Shown piece after piece: positions 9,905-18,781 of a DNA stretch of 52,989 nucleotides. The DNA is taken from NCBI RefSeq assembly GCF_007990715.1, contig NZ_BJWY01000038.1, positions 1-52,989 of the forward strand, read 5' to 3'. The stretch comes from Nocardia seriolae NBRC 15557. Its GTDB lineage: Bacteria > Actinomycetota > Actinomycetes > Mycobacteriales > Mycobacteriaceae. Numbering within the stretch: position 1 is the stretch's first letter; each line of letters starts with the position of its first letter. Both the position numbers and the translations under genes were made by a program. The notes beneath the pieces are model-generated. The model worked only from the letters and a program-made list of their open reading frames with translations. It did no database searches and had not been told where the DNA came from.

Positions 9905-11275
9905 CTAGGCGTCGGCCGTCTTGGCGTGCTTGCCGGTGGCGAGGGCGTCGGCGTTGACGGGCTTGCGCTCCAGGCCCTTCCGGTCGTAGAAGCGGGTGAT
10001 GAAAAGGCCCAGGGTGACGCCGATGGCCAGGCCGAGCGCCGCCATCCAGAATCCGCGCGTCAGGCCCGCCTGGCCGTTGCCGTTGAAGTAGAGGATCGAC
10101 CGGGTGCCCAGGAAGACCTGGTGCATGGGCTCGAACTGGGCCAGCCAGCCGAAGTATCGCGGGGTCGCCTCGATCGGGATGGTGCCGCCCGAGGAGGGCA
10201 GGCCCAGGATGATGAAGACGATGATGTTGATGATCAGGCCGGAGGTACCGACCGCGGCCAGCACCGAGGTGCAGGTGAAGCCGACCGCGATGATCACGAA
10301 AGCGCCGTAGAGGAACAGCAGCAACGGTTTGTCGAGCGGCATGCCGAGCGCGGCCGCGATGCCCAGATACGCGCCCGAGACCGCCAGTGCCATCACGACC
10401 ACCGCCGACCACTTGATGAGCAGCGTCTTCGTGCGCGAGATCGACGCGCGCGGATAGTGCACGTACCACGGCCCCCACTCGGTCGGCAGGAAGCCGAGGG
10501 CGGAATCGATGAGCTGGTGGATGATCATCGCCCCGACCATGCCGATCAGCAGGAGCAGCAGGCTGTAGAAGAAGGCCGTCAGACCCTCGCCGGAACCGCC
10601 GGGCAGCGGCCGGAACTGCTCGACGACGATATTCAGCGGCTTTGCCAGCACCAGCCGGGTGGCCGCCGAGAGGTCGGTCGGGGGAGCGCCCGGGGGAGCG
10701 CCCGGGGGCGGCGTCAGCTGCGCCTTCACCTGTTCGGTGAGCTGCTGGCCGACTTGGGTATTCACCTGGGTGAGAGCTTGCTCACCGAATTTCTGGACGA
10801 CCGCGGTCGCGAACGCGCCGGTGCGCGGATTGGTCTGCAGGGTGAGGACCGGCTTGCTGATGTCTCCGGGTACCACGGAGCCGACGCCGAGAATGCCGAG
10901 CCGCTTGGAGAAGTCGGACGGAATGATGATGGTGCCGTACACCTGCGCCGACTGCATCTGCAGCTGCGCCTCGTTGATGCCGAGCACCCGCAGATCGATC
11001 TGGTCCGACGGAACCGCCTGCTGCAGACCGTCGGAGACCTGATCACCGAAGTTCACGTGCTTGCCGCCGATATCGTCGCCGACATCCTGATTCACCAGCG
11101 CGATCGGGAAGTCGTGCAGGTTCTGCTCCGGATCGACCACGTAGTCGAGGTACATGACGCCCAGCAGCGAGGCCAGCAGGGTGACCACCACGATGGGGAA
11201 TGCCCACCTGATCGGGCTCAGATGCTTACGGGATGGGCTGGGTTCCGCACTGCCGGCAGGCTCGGTCTCCGTCAC
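9905..11275 (-). CDS. YhgE/Pip-like (DUF3533-type) ABC-2 fold membrane protein
   Basis: 456 residues. One membrane segment near the N-terminus (WAFPIVVVTLLASLLGVMYL) is followed by a large extracytoplasmic domain (about residues 43-225) with ALVNQDVGD and YGTIIIPSDFSKRL motifs. Five or six C-terminal segments follow, including FFYSLLLLLIGMVGAMII and the GLPSSGGTIPIE loop. This is the architecture of the YhgE/Pip group (phage-infection protein-like, ABC-2 permease fold). Relatives take part in export or surface assembly, but no substrate can be inferred here. A PGAPPGAPP linker lies just before the C-terminal membrane domain. Start is GTG 11275, divergent from purF with a 113-bp shared promoter region. 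Confidence 0.8.
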   Translation of the reverse strand: MTETEPAGSAEPSPSRKHLSPIRWAFPIVVVTLLASLLGVMYLDYVVDPEQNLHDFPIALVNQDVGDDIGGKHVNFGDQVSDGLQQAVPSDQIDLRVLGINEAQLQMQSAQVYGTIIIPSDFSKRLGILGVGSVVPGDISKPVLTLQTNPRTGAFATAVVQKFGEQALTQVNTQVGQQLTEQVKAQLTPPPGAPPGAPPTDLSAATRLVLAKPLNIVVEQFRPLPGGSGEGLTAFFYSLLLLLIGMVGAMIIHQLIDSALGFLPTEWGPWYVHYPRASISRTKTLLIKWSAVVVMALAVSGAYLGIAAALGMPLDKPLLLFLYGAFVIIAVGFTCTSVLAAVGTSGLIINIIVFIILGLPSSGGTIPIEATPRYFGWLAQFEPMHQVFLGTRSILYFNGNGQAGLTRGFWMAALGLAIGVTLGLFITRFYDRKGLERKPVNADALATGKHAKTADA

Positions 11276-11388
11276 GGTCGAACGCTAACAGCAAACCGCC
11301 TGCCGTCCCGGTTATCCCAACGGTGGGTTGCCTTGCGGTTACCCGTAGAATGGCTCACGCCCCCAGCCCGCCGAACAGGGAGCAAACG

Positions 11389-12954
11389 GTGACTCTCCCC
11401 TCCGCCGCCACCCCGCCCGACCAGGACGAGAACGAACCGCGCGAAGAGTGCGGTGTGTTCGGTGTCTGGGCACCGGGCGAAGATGTGGCAAAGCTCACTT
11501 ACTACGGACTCTACGCATTGCAGCACCGTGGTCAGGAGGCGGCGGGCATCGCCGTCGCCGACGGGTCGCAGGTGCTGGTGTTCAAGGATCTCGGCCTGGT
11601 CAGCCAGGTCTTCGACGAACAGACCCTGGCCGCCATGCCCGGCCACGTGGCCGTCGGCCACTGCCGCTACTCCACCACGGGTTCCACCACCTGGGAGAAC
11701 GCGCAGCCCATCTTCCGCACCACCGCGGTCGGCACCGGACTCGCGCTGGGCCACAACGGGAATCTGGTCAACACCGCCGAATTGAGCGCGCGGGCAAGGG
11801 ATCTCGGTCTGGTCACCGGCCGGCTCGCGGGCACCGTGGCCGCCACCTCGGACTCCGATGTGATGACCGCGCTGCTGGCGCACGCCGCCGCGGACAAGAG
11901 CATCGAGCAGGCCGCCATGGAGTTGCTGCCGACGCTGCGCGGCGCCTTCTGCCTCACCTTCATGGATGAGCACACCCTCTACGCCGCCCGCGACCCGCAC
12001 GGCGTGCGCCCACTATGCCTGGGCCGCCTGGATCGTGGCTGGGTGGTTGCCAGTGAGACCGCCGCGCTCGACATCGTGGGCGCGTCCTTCGTGCGCGAGA
12101 TCGAGCCGGGCGAGCTGCTGGCCATCGACGCCGACGGGGTGCGCTCGCTGCGCTTCGCCAACCCGACGCCCAAGGGCTGCGTCTTCGAATACGTCTACCT
12201 GGCCCGGCCCGACTCCACCATCTCCGGCCGCTCGGTGCACGCCACCCGCGTGGACATCGGCCGCCGCCTGGCCGCCGAGCACCCGATCGACGCCGACCTG
12301 GTCATCCCGGTGCCGGAGTCCGGCACCCCGGCCGCGGTCGGCTACGCGCAGGGTTCCGGCGTGCCCTACGGCCAGGGCCTGATGAAGAACGCCTACGTGG
12401 GCCGCACCTTCATCCAGCCCAGCCAGACCATCCGCCAGCTCGGAATCCGGTTGAAGCTGAACCCGCTTCGCGAGGTCATCCGCGGCAAGCGGCTCATCGT
12501 GGTGGACGACTCCATCGTGCGCGGCAACACCCAGCGCGCCTTGATCCGCATGCTGCGCGAGGCGGGCGCGTTGGAGATCCACGTGCGCATCGCCTCGCCG
12601 CCGGTCAAGTGGCCCTGCTTCTACGGCATCGACTTCGCCTCGCGCGCGGAGCTGATCGCCAATGGCGCGGGCCCCGAGGGCATTGCCGGGGAAAGCATCG
12701 AAGACATGGTGGAGGGCGTGCGCCGCTCCATCGGCGCGGACAGCCTGGGCTACATCTCCATCGAGTCCATGATCGCCGCGACCGAGCAGCCGCGCTCGCG
12801 GCTGTGCTGTGCCTGCTTCGACGGCGAGTACCCGATCCCGCTGCCGGTCGAATCGGCCATCGGCAAGAACGTGCTGGAGGGCATGCTGTCCGGCACCACC
12901 GAGTCGGAGCTGCTGGCCGACAATGCCAATGCCTCGGCGCTGAGCCGCCCGTAA
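11389..12954 (+). CDS. purF: Amidophosphoribosyltransferase PurF
   Basis: Catalyses the first committed step of purine synthesis, PRPP plus glutamine to phosphoribosylamine. Residues 1-20 are a propeptide and Cys21 in REECGVFGVW is the N-terminal nucleophile exposed by processing. The PRPP motif LIVVDDSIVRGNT and the cysteines in PKGCVFEY and RLCCACFDGEYP place it in the B. subtilis-type class that binds a 4Fe-4S cluster. I chose GTG 11389 because AGGGAG lies 6 bases before it; ATG 11350 is an in-frame alternative adding 13 residues. At 521 residues the length is normal. In mycobacteria purM follows directly; here a 7.5-kb ABC transporter locus and a repeat intervene. Confidence 0.96.
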   Translation: MTLPSAATPPDQDENEPREECGVFGVWAPGEDVAKLTYYGLYALQHRGQEAAGIAVADGSQVLVFKDLGLVSQVFDEQTLAAMPGHVAVGHCRYSTTGSTTWENAQPIFRTTAVGTGLALGHNGNLVNTAELSARARDLGLVTGRLAGTVAATSDSDVMTALLAHAAADKSIEQAAMELLPTLRGAFCLTFMDEHTLYAARDPHGVRPLCLGRLDRGWVVASETAALDIVGASFVREIEPGELLAIDADGVRSLRFANPTPKGCVFEYVYLARPDSTISGRSVHATRVDIGRRLAAEHPIDADLVIPVPESGTPAAVGYAQGSGVPYGQGLMKNAYVGRTFIQPSQTIRQLGIRLKLNPLREVIRGKRLIVVDDSIVRGNTQRALIRMLREAGALEIHVRIASPPVKWPCFYGIDFASRAELIANGAGPEGIAGESIEDMVEGVRRSIGADSLGYISIESMIAATEQPRSRLCCACFDGEYPIPLPVESAIGKNVLEGMLSGTTESELLADNANASALSRP

Positions 12955-12967
12955 TACCAGCGTTTTT

Positions 12968-13001
12968 CGGTGCCCGCCCGCGCAATCGCGGACGGGCACC
13001 G
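12968..13001 (+). terminator. Hairpin terminator after purF
   Basis: Inverted repeat CGGTGCCCG / CGGGCACCG, with additional inner GCG pairing, followed by CTGTTTT. It begins 13 bp after the purF stop, so purF is probably not co-transcribed with the transporter genes. Confidence 0.8.
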
Positions 13002-13106
13002 CTGTTTTCCCGGTCCGGCACGGGAAATTTCCTGTCGCAGTTGAGACATCGGCGTCTGCGCGCGGATGGCGCAATTTATGTACCGATTGTCCAGAAACGC
13101 AACACT

Positions 13107-13120
13107 CCGGTTATAACCGG
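13107..13120. promoter_or_regulatory. Palindromic operator upstream of first receptor gene
   Basis: Perfect 14-bp palindrome CCGGTTATAACCGG, 94 bp before the first substrate-binding protein gene. Its ten-base core GGTTATAACC recurs before the second receptor gene, which argues for one regulator binding both. The regulator is not encoded nearby. Confidence 0.6.
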
Positions 13121-13213
13121 CCGATACTGTGCCCAGCCAAAGGATGTCCACCGCGGCGCGGCGGGCCTGTGACCCGGCCGCCGGCGCTGCGTGTTCGAGA
13201 GCAAGGGCAGTAC

Positions 13214-14800
13214 ATGCGCGCGAAAAAGGTTGCGGCAGTCGGGTTCGCCGGGCTGGCCGTGTTTGCGATCGCCGGATGCGGTTCCGGCAAGACCGGTGGC
13301 GGCGGTGGGGGGACCGGCATCCTGGTCGGCACCACCGACAAGGTGACCTCGCTGGATCCCGCCAAGGCTTACGACAACGGTTCACTGCTGGCCGAAACCC
13401 AGGTCTACCAGTTCCTTTTGAACTTCCCCGCCGGCGACGCCACCCCGAAACCCGATGCCGCCGAGAAGTGCGAGTTCACCACCCCGACCGTCTACACCTG
13501 CACGCTCAAGCCGGGCCTGAAGTTCGTCAACGGCGATCCGCTGACCGCCGAGAGCGTGAAGTTCTCCTTCGACCGCATGGTCAAGATCGACGACCCGCAG
13601 GGTCCGAAGGCGTTGCTGGACAACCTCGATCACACCGACGCCCCCGACGACAAGACCGTGGCCTTCACCCTGAAGAAGGCCAATGACCAGACCTTCCCGG
13701 CCATCCTGCCCACCCAGGCGGCGGCCATCGTGGACGAGAAGGTGTTCCCGGCCGACAAGATCATGGCCGACGAGGACATCGTGAAGGCCAAGCCCTTCTC
13801 CGGCCCGTACACCATCTCCAGCTACGACAAGAACAAGCTGGTCGAGTACAAGGCCAATCCGGACTACAACGGGCTGTTCGGCAAGCCCAAGACCGACACC
13901 GTCACGGTCAAGTACTACGCCGAGGCCTCCAACCTGAAACTCGATGTGCAGCAGGGCAATATCGATGTCGCCTGGCACACGCTGTCCCCGACCGATCTGG
14001 AATCGCTGCGCAATGACGCCAAGGTGACCGTGCACCAGGCGCCCGGCGGCGACACCCGCTACATCGTGTTCAACCTGAACACCCAGCCCGGCGGCAACCC
14101 CGCGCAGAAGCTGGCCATCCGCAAGGCCGTGGCGACCTCCGTCGACCGCGACGCGTTGGCCACCAATGTCTTCAAGGGCACCTGGTCGCCGCTGTATTCG
14201 CCGGTGCCCAAGGGTCTTCCGGGCGCGACCGACGCGCTCAAGGACATCTACGGTGCGAAGCCGAACAAGGACGCGGCCGCCAAGTTCCTGTCCGAGGCGG
14301 GTGTGGCCACGCCGGTCGAGCTGAGCCTGCAGTACACCACCGAGCACTACGGCGCGGCCAGCTCCGAGGAGTACGCCGCGATCAAGAACCAGCTGGAGTC
14401 GACCGGGCTGTTCAAGGTGAACCTGCAGTCCACCGAATGGGTCGCCTACCAGAAGGCGCGCTCCTCCGACGGCTACCCGGCGTTCCAGTTCGGCTGGTTC
14501 CCGGACTACCCGGATGCCGACGACTACCTGCGTCCGTTCTTCACCGAGGACAACTTCCTGCGCAACCACTTCTCCGATCCGAAGATCACCGCGGAGCTGA
14601 ACGCCCAACTCACCGAGGGCGATCCGGCCAAGCGGGCGGCCGTGCTGGCCACCCTGCAGCACGATCTGATGGCGGATCACCTGCCCATCGTGCCGCTGCT
14701 GACGGGTAACCAGATCGCGGTCGCGGGCAAGAACGTGCAGGGCGTGGAGGCGACCCTGGACCCGTCCTCGAAATTCCGATTCGGTGTGCTGAGCAAATAA
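13214..14800 (+). CDS. Peptide-type ABC transporter substrate-binding lipoprotein 1
   Basis: A 528-residue extracytoplasmic receptor of SBP family 5 (oligopeptide/dipeptide/nickel type). The N-terminus MRAKKVAAVGFAGLAVFAIAGC ends in a lipobox (AIAGC, lipid-modified Cys22). The mature protein has family 5 motifs: SLDPAKAYDNGS, TCTLKPGLKFVNGDPLTAESVKFSFDR, FSGPYTISSYDKNK and QFGWFPDYPDADDYLRPFF near the ligand pocket. The start is ATG 13214; upstream sequence in frame is not lipoprotein-like. It is clearly paralogous to the next gene, about two thirds or more identical by eye throughout, so the pair arose by tandem duplication. It has its own palindrome-bearing promoter region and its own terminator. 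Ligand unknown; peptides are the family default. Confidence 0.93.
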   Translation: MRAKKVAAVGFAGLAVFAIAGCGSGKTGGGGGGTGILVGTTDKVTSLDPAKAYDNGSLLAETQVYQFLLNFPAGDATPKPDAAEKCEFTTPTVYTCTLKPGLKFVNGDPLTAESVKFSFDRMVKIDDPQGPKALLDNLDHTDAPDDKTVAFTLKKANDQTFPAILPTQAAAIVDEKVFPADKIMADEDIVKAKPFSGPYTISSYDKNKLVEYKANPDYNGLFGKPKTDTVTVKYYAEASNLKLDVQQGNIDVAWHTLSPTDLESLRNDAKVTVHQAPGGDTRYIVFNLNTQPGGNPAQKLAIRKAVATSVDRDALATNVFKGTWSPLYSPVPKGLPGATDALKDIYGAKPNKDAAAKFLSEAGVATPVELSLQYTTEHYGAASSEEYAAIKNQLESTGLFKVNLQSTEWVAYQKARSSDGYPAFQFGWFPDYPDADDYLRPFFTEDNFLRNHFSDPKITAELNAQLTEGDPAKRAAVLATLQHDLMADHLPIVPLLTGNQIAVAGKNVQGVEATLDPSSKFRFGVLSK

Positions 14801-14806
14801 CTGGCG

Positions 14807-14839
14807 TCGAGCCCGCTTGGAAAGACGGGCGGGCTTCGA
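14807..14839 (+). terminator. Hairpin terminator between the two receptor genes
   Basis: TCGAGCCCGC pairs with GCGGGCTTCGA (one bulged base), beginning 7 bp after the stop of the first receptor gene. It supports separate expression of receptor 1 from receptor 2 and the permeases. Confidence 0.65.
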
Positions 14840-14902
14840 TCGGTAGTTATGCAGTATGGCTGGAAACTATTCAGTTTCGTATGAGGTTCGCCGAAGTTTC
14901 AG

Positions 14903-14916
14903 CTGGTTATAACCAG
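14903..14916. promoter_or_regulatory. Palindromic operator upstream of second receptor gene
   Basis: Perfect 14-bp palindrome CTGGTTATAACCAG, sharing the core GGTTATAACC with the site at 13107. It lies in a locally AT-rich stretch (about 14840-14975) that is the probable promoter of the receptor-permease-ATPase operon. Confidence 0.6.
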
Positions 14917-15063
14917 ATTTCCGATTTACCGTTTTATTCATCGGCATCCCGGCAACATAGAGGCAACAAACCGTTACTACGGTGCGCCGAGACACATCAC
15001 GCTGTGGCGGTGTGATGTCCGCGATCCGGACTCACGCCGCCCGAAGTTCGAGAGTTGAGCAAC

Positions 15064-16662
15064 ATGGGTTCGAAGACGAATCGGGCGAGGACCTTCGCCG
15101 CGGTCGGCATGGCAGGCATCGCACTCGTCGCCGCGGGCTGCGGCTCGGGTCGCACCGGGGACGGGGGGAGCGGAGCCGGTCTGGTGGTGGGCACCACCGA
15201 CAAGATCTTCTCGCTGGATCCCGCCCTCGCCTACGACAACGGCTCGCTGCAGGCGGAGACGCAGATCTACCAGACCCTGCTGAACTTCGCGCCCGGCAAG
15301 TCGGTCCCCGAGCCGGACGCCGCCGAGAAGTGCGGCTTCACCGCGCCCACCGTCTACAGCTGCACGATCAAGCCCGGCCTGAAGTTCGCGAACGGGAACC
15401 CGCTCACCGCCAAGAGCGCGAAGTTCTCCTTCGACCGCATCCTGAAGATCAACGACCCCAACGGTCCCGCCTCGTTGCTGGGCAATCTGGACCACACCGA
15501 CGCCCCGGACGAGAAGACCGTCAACTTCACGCTCAAGGTCGCCAACGATCAGACCTTCGCCTCGGTGCTGCCCAGCCAGGCCGGAATCATCGTGGACGAG
15601 AAGAGCTTCCCGGCCGACAAGATCCTCACCGACGCGGAGGTCGTCAAGACCAACGCCTTCTCCGGCCCGTACACCATCACCAGCTACGACAAGAACAAGC
15701 TGGTCGAGTACAAGGCCAACACGGGCTACGACGGCCTGTTCGGCAAGCCCAAGAACGACAGCGTCTCGATGAAGTTCTACGCCGAGATGGCCAACCTGAA
15801 GCTCGATGTGCAGAACGGCAATATCGACGTCGCCTACCGGAGCCTGAGCCCCACCGACATCGATTCGCTGCGTAACGACGGCAAGGTCACCGTGCATGAG
15901 GGGCCCGGTGGCGAGCTGCGCTACATCGTCTTCAACATGAACACCATGCCCGGCGGCACCCCGGCCCAGAAGCTGGCCGTGCGCAAGGCGATCGCGTCCA
16001 GCGTCGACCGCGAGGCGCTGGCCACCGGCGTCTACAAGGGCACCTACACCCCGGCCTACTCGTCGGTGGTGCAGGGTGCGACCGGTGCGACCGAGCCGTA
16101 CAAGGAGCTCTACGGCGCCAAGCCGAACAAGGACGCGGCCGCCAAGTTCCTGGCCGACGCCGGGGTCGCCGCCCCGGTCACGCTGAACCTGCAGTACAAC
16201 TCCGACCACTACGGCGGCTCCAGCTCCGAGGAGTACGCCGCCATCAAGAACCAGCTCGAGGCCACCGGGCTGTTCAAGGTGAATCTGCAGTCCACCGAAT
16301 GGGTTTCGTATCAGGATGAACGGGTGAAGGACTCCTACCCGCTCTACCAGTTCGGCTGGTTCCCGGACTTCCCGGACGCCGACAACTACCTGACCCCGTT
16401 CTTCGCCCCGAACAACACGCTGCAGAACCCCTTCTCGGATCCGAAGATCAACGCGCTGCTCACCGCCGAGACCACCGAGTCGGACCCGGCCAAGCGGGCC
16501 GAGATTCTCAAGCAGATCCAGTACTCGCTGGCCAGTGACCACCTGCCGATGCTGCCGCTGCTGGCCGGGCGCAATATCGCGGTCGCGGGCAAGAACGTCA
16601 AGGGCGTCGCCGACACCCTCGACCCCACCTTCAAGTTCCGCTTCGGTGTGCTGAGCAAGTGA
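15064..16662 (+). CDS. Peptide-type ABC transporter substrate-binding lipoprotein 2
   Basis: A 532-residue SBP family 5 receptor, paralogous to the preceding gene. The signal peptide ends in the lipobox VAAGC; the mature protein carries the same motifs (SLDPALAYDNGSLQAETQIY, FSGPYTITSYDKNK, QFGWFPDFPDADNYLTPFF). Start ATG 15064 gives MGSKTNRARTF and a normal lipoprotein signal; an in-frame TTG three codons earlier is possible. The stop overlaps the GTG of the permease gene (GTGA), so this receptor is translationally coupled to the transporter, unlike receptor 1. Differences cluster in the region after about residue 330 and in the ligand-side loops, so the two may bind different ligands while sharing one permease. 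Confidence 0.93.
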   Translation: MGSKTNRARTFAAVGMAGIALVAAGCGSGRTGDGGSGAGLVVGTTDKIFSLDPALAYDNGSLQAETQIYQTLLNFAPGKSVPEPDAAEKCGFTAPTVYSCTIKPGLKFANGNPLTAKSAKFSFDRILKINDPNGPASLLGNLDHTDAPDEKTVNFTLKVANDQTFASVLPSQAGIIVDEKSFPADKILTDAEVVKTNAFSGPYTITSYDKNKLVEYKANTGYDGLFGKPKNDSVSMKFYAEMANLKLDVQNGNIDVAYRSLSPTDIDSLRNDGKVTVHEGPGGELRYIVFNMNTMPGGTPAQKLAVRKAIASSVDREALATGVYKGTYTPAYSSVVQGATGATEPYKELYGAKPNKDAAAKFLADAGVAAPVTLNLQYNSDHYGGSSSEEYAAIKNQLEATGLFKVNLQSTEWVSYQDERVKDSYPLYQFGWFPDFPDADNYLTPFFAPNNTLQNPFSDPKINALLTAETTESDPAKRAEILKQIQYSLASDHLPMLPLLAGRNIAVAGKNVKGVADTLDPTFKFRFGVLSK

Positions 16663-17756
16663 CGGCCATCGAGGAGAAGGGCGGGCCGGCGACGGCCCGC
16701 CCCGCGGGAAAGCGATTGCGCGGCGGCAGTTCCCGCTACAGTGCGCTGCTGCGTTACCTCGGGGTGCGAGCGCTGCTCATCATCCCGACCACCTGGATCC
16801 TGGTCACCCTGGTCTTCTTCCTCATGCGCGTGATCGGCGACCCGATCAGCGCCGCCATGGGCGGGCGGCGGAGCCCGCAGCAGATCCAGGAGCGCAAGGA
16901 GGCGGCCGGGCTGAACCGGCCCATCCTCACCCAGTACTGGGAGTACCTGACCGGGCTGCTGCGCGGTGATTTCGGCCGCTCCCAGGACAATCGGGCGATC
17001 AGCGACGTCATCGTCACCTACGGCGCGGCCACCCTGGAGCTGGTCTTCTGGTCGCTCATCGTGGCCTTCGCGGTCGGCGTGCCGCTGGGCAGATACGCCG
17101 CCACCAAACGGGATTCGGCCCGTGATGTGAGCCTGCGGCTGTTCGCCATCCTGGTGTACGCCGCCCCCGTGTTCTTCGTCGGCCTGCTGCTCAAGCTGAT
17201 CTTCTCGGTCAAGCTCGGCTGGCTGCCCGTTGCCGGACGGGCCAGCACCAATGTCGAGCTGCAACTGCAGCACGTGTCGCCCAAGACCAACATCATGATC
17301 GTGGACGCGTTCCTCTACGGCGACACGGGCTACATCGTCGACGTGCTGAAACACGCTGTGCTGCCCGCGATCGCGCTCGGCCTGCTGACCGCGGGCGTGT
17401 TCCTGCGGCTGGTGCGCATCAACCTGATCCAGACGCTGCGCGCGGGTTACGTCGAAGCCGCTCGTGCGCGTGGTCTTTCGGACCGCGTCGTCACCGGTCG
17501 GCACGCCTTCCGCAATGCCCTCATCCCGGTCGTCACCGTGATGGGCATGCAGATCGCCATGATGCTCGGCGGCGCGGTGCTCACCGAGACCACCTTCGAA
17601 TGGAAGGGATTGGGCTACCAGCTGGCCAGTTACCTGCAGGCGCGCGACTTCGTTGCGGTGCAGGGCATCGTCGCGTTCATCGCCATCGTGGTGGCCGTCA
17701 TGAGCTTCCTGGTGGACCTGATCGTGGCGCTCATCGACCCGCGAGTGAGGTTCTGA
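16659..17756 (+). CDS. ABC transporter permease, DppB/OppB type
   Basis: First membrane subunit of the peptide-type importer, 365 residues, GTG start overlapping the previous stop. It has six hydrophobic segments, beginning with ALLIIPTTWILVTLVFFLMRV. The coupling-helix EAA motif that contacts the ATPase is YVEAARARGLSDRVVTGRHAFRNALIPVV. A large periplasmic loop between segments 1 and 2 (GDPISAAMGGRRSPQQIQERKEAAGLNRP) is typical of DppB. It overlaps the next permease gene by one base (TGATG). Confidence 0.93.
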   Translation: MTAIEEKGGPATARPAGKRLRGGSSRYSALLRYLGVRALLIIPTTWILVTLVFFLMRVIGDPISAAMGGRRSPQQIQERKEAAGLNRPILTQYWEYLTGLLRGDFGRSQDNRAISDVIVTYGAATLELVFWSLIVAFAVGVPLGRYAATKRDSARDVSLRLFAILVYAAPVFFVGLLLKLIFSVKLGWLPVAGRASTNVELQLQHVSPKTNIMIVDAFLYGDTGYIVDVLKHAVLPAIALGLLTAGVFLRLVRINLIQTLRAGYVEAARARGLSDRVVTGRHAFRNALIPVVTVMGMQIAMMLGGAVLTETTFEWKGLGYQLASYLQARDFVAVQGIVAFIAIVVAVMSFLVDLIVALIDPRVRF

Positions 17757-18781
17757 TGGCGGTCATCGAAACCGGCGTCGGCACAACGGTTCCGCCGACC
17801 CGCTCCAAGCTGCGCATCCCCGGCCTGGCCCTGGTGCGCATGACCCACGGGCTGCAGCGTTTCACCCTGCTGCTCGGGCTCGCGCTGGTCGCGGGCTTCA
17901 TCCTGGTGGCCGTCTTCGCGCCGCTCCTCGCGCCCTACGGGTTCGCGCAGAGCACCGCCGACGGCGTGGAATTCGCGCGGCAGCAGGCACCCTCGGCGGC
18001 GCACTGGTTCGGCACCTCGGTGCGCGGCGAGGACGTGTTCTCCCGCGTCATCTTCGGTGCGCGCACGGCACTGTCGGTGATCGCGGTGTCGCTGGTGCTG
18101 TCGCTGTTCGTCGGCGTGCCGCTGGGCCTGGTGTCCGGCTACCTCGGGCGCTGGGTGGACCGCATCCTGGTGCTGTTCATGGACGCCATGTACGCGTTCC
18201 CGTCGCTGCTGCTGGCCATCGTGGTGTCGATCGTGGTGTCGGGCGGGCAGTCGTCGAGCTTCGGCGGCATCCTGTCGGCGGCCATCGCCATCACCGTCAT
18301 CTTCGTGCCGCAGTACTTCCGGGTGGTGCGCAATGCCACCATATCGGTGAAGCAGGAACCGTACGTGGACGCCGCGCGCGTCACCGGCGCGTCCACCACG
18401 CGAATCCTGTTCCGGCACATCCTCGCCAATGTCACCCAGTCGCTGCCGGTGCTCATCACCCTCAACGGCGCGGAGGCCATTCTGACCCTGGCGGGGTTGG
18501 GCTTCCTCGGCTTCGGCATCGAGCCCACCCAGGCCGCCGAATGGGGCTACGACCTCAACAAGGCGCTGTCCGATGTCTCCAACGGCATCTGGTGGACCGG
18601 CGTGTGGCCGGGCGTCGCCATCGTGCTGGTGGTGCTCGGCATGACCCTGGTCGGCGAGAGCCTCAACGAGGTGCTCAACCCGCTGCTGCGCACCCGCCGC
18701 GCGGCAACGGCACCCGCCGCCGAGATCGCTGCCGTCGAGGCCGACCCCACCGAATCCGCGAAGGAGGCGGACAATGCCTGA
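17756..18781 (+). CDS. ABC transporter permease, DppC/OppC type
   Basis: Second membrane subunit, 341 residues, start ATG 17756 overlapping the preceding TGA. The family features are an N-terminal cytoplasmic arm and first helix (LLLGLALVAGFILVAVFAPLLAPYG), the extracytoplasmic HWFGTSVRGEDVFSRVIFGARTAL motif characteristic of DppC, and the EAA loop YVDAARVTGASTTRILFRHILAN. It forms the heterodimeric channel with the DppB-type subunit. Its last 8 bases overlap the start of the ATPase gene, so all four genes from receptor 2 onward form one operon. Confidence 0.93.
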   Translation: MAVIETGVGTTVPPTRSKLRIPGLALVRMTHGLQRFTLLLGLALVAGFILVAVFAPLLAPYGFAQSTADGVEFARQQAPSAAHWFGTSVRGEDVFSRVIFGARTALSVIAVSLVLSLFVGVPLGLVSGYLGRWVDRILVLFMDAMYAFPSLLLAIVVSIVVSGGQSSSFGGILSAAIAITVIFVPQYFRVVRNATISVKQEPYVDAARVTGASTTRILFRHILANVTQSLPVLITLNGAEAILTLAGLGFLGFGIEPTQAAEWGYDLNKALSDVSNGIWWTGVWPGVAIVLVVLGMTLVGESLNEVLNPLLRTRRAATAPAAEIAAVEADPTESAKEADNA

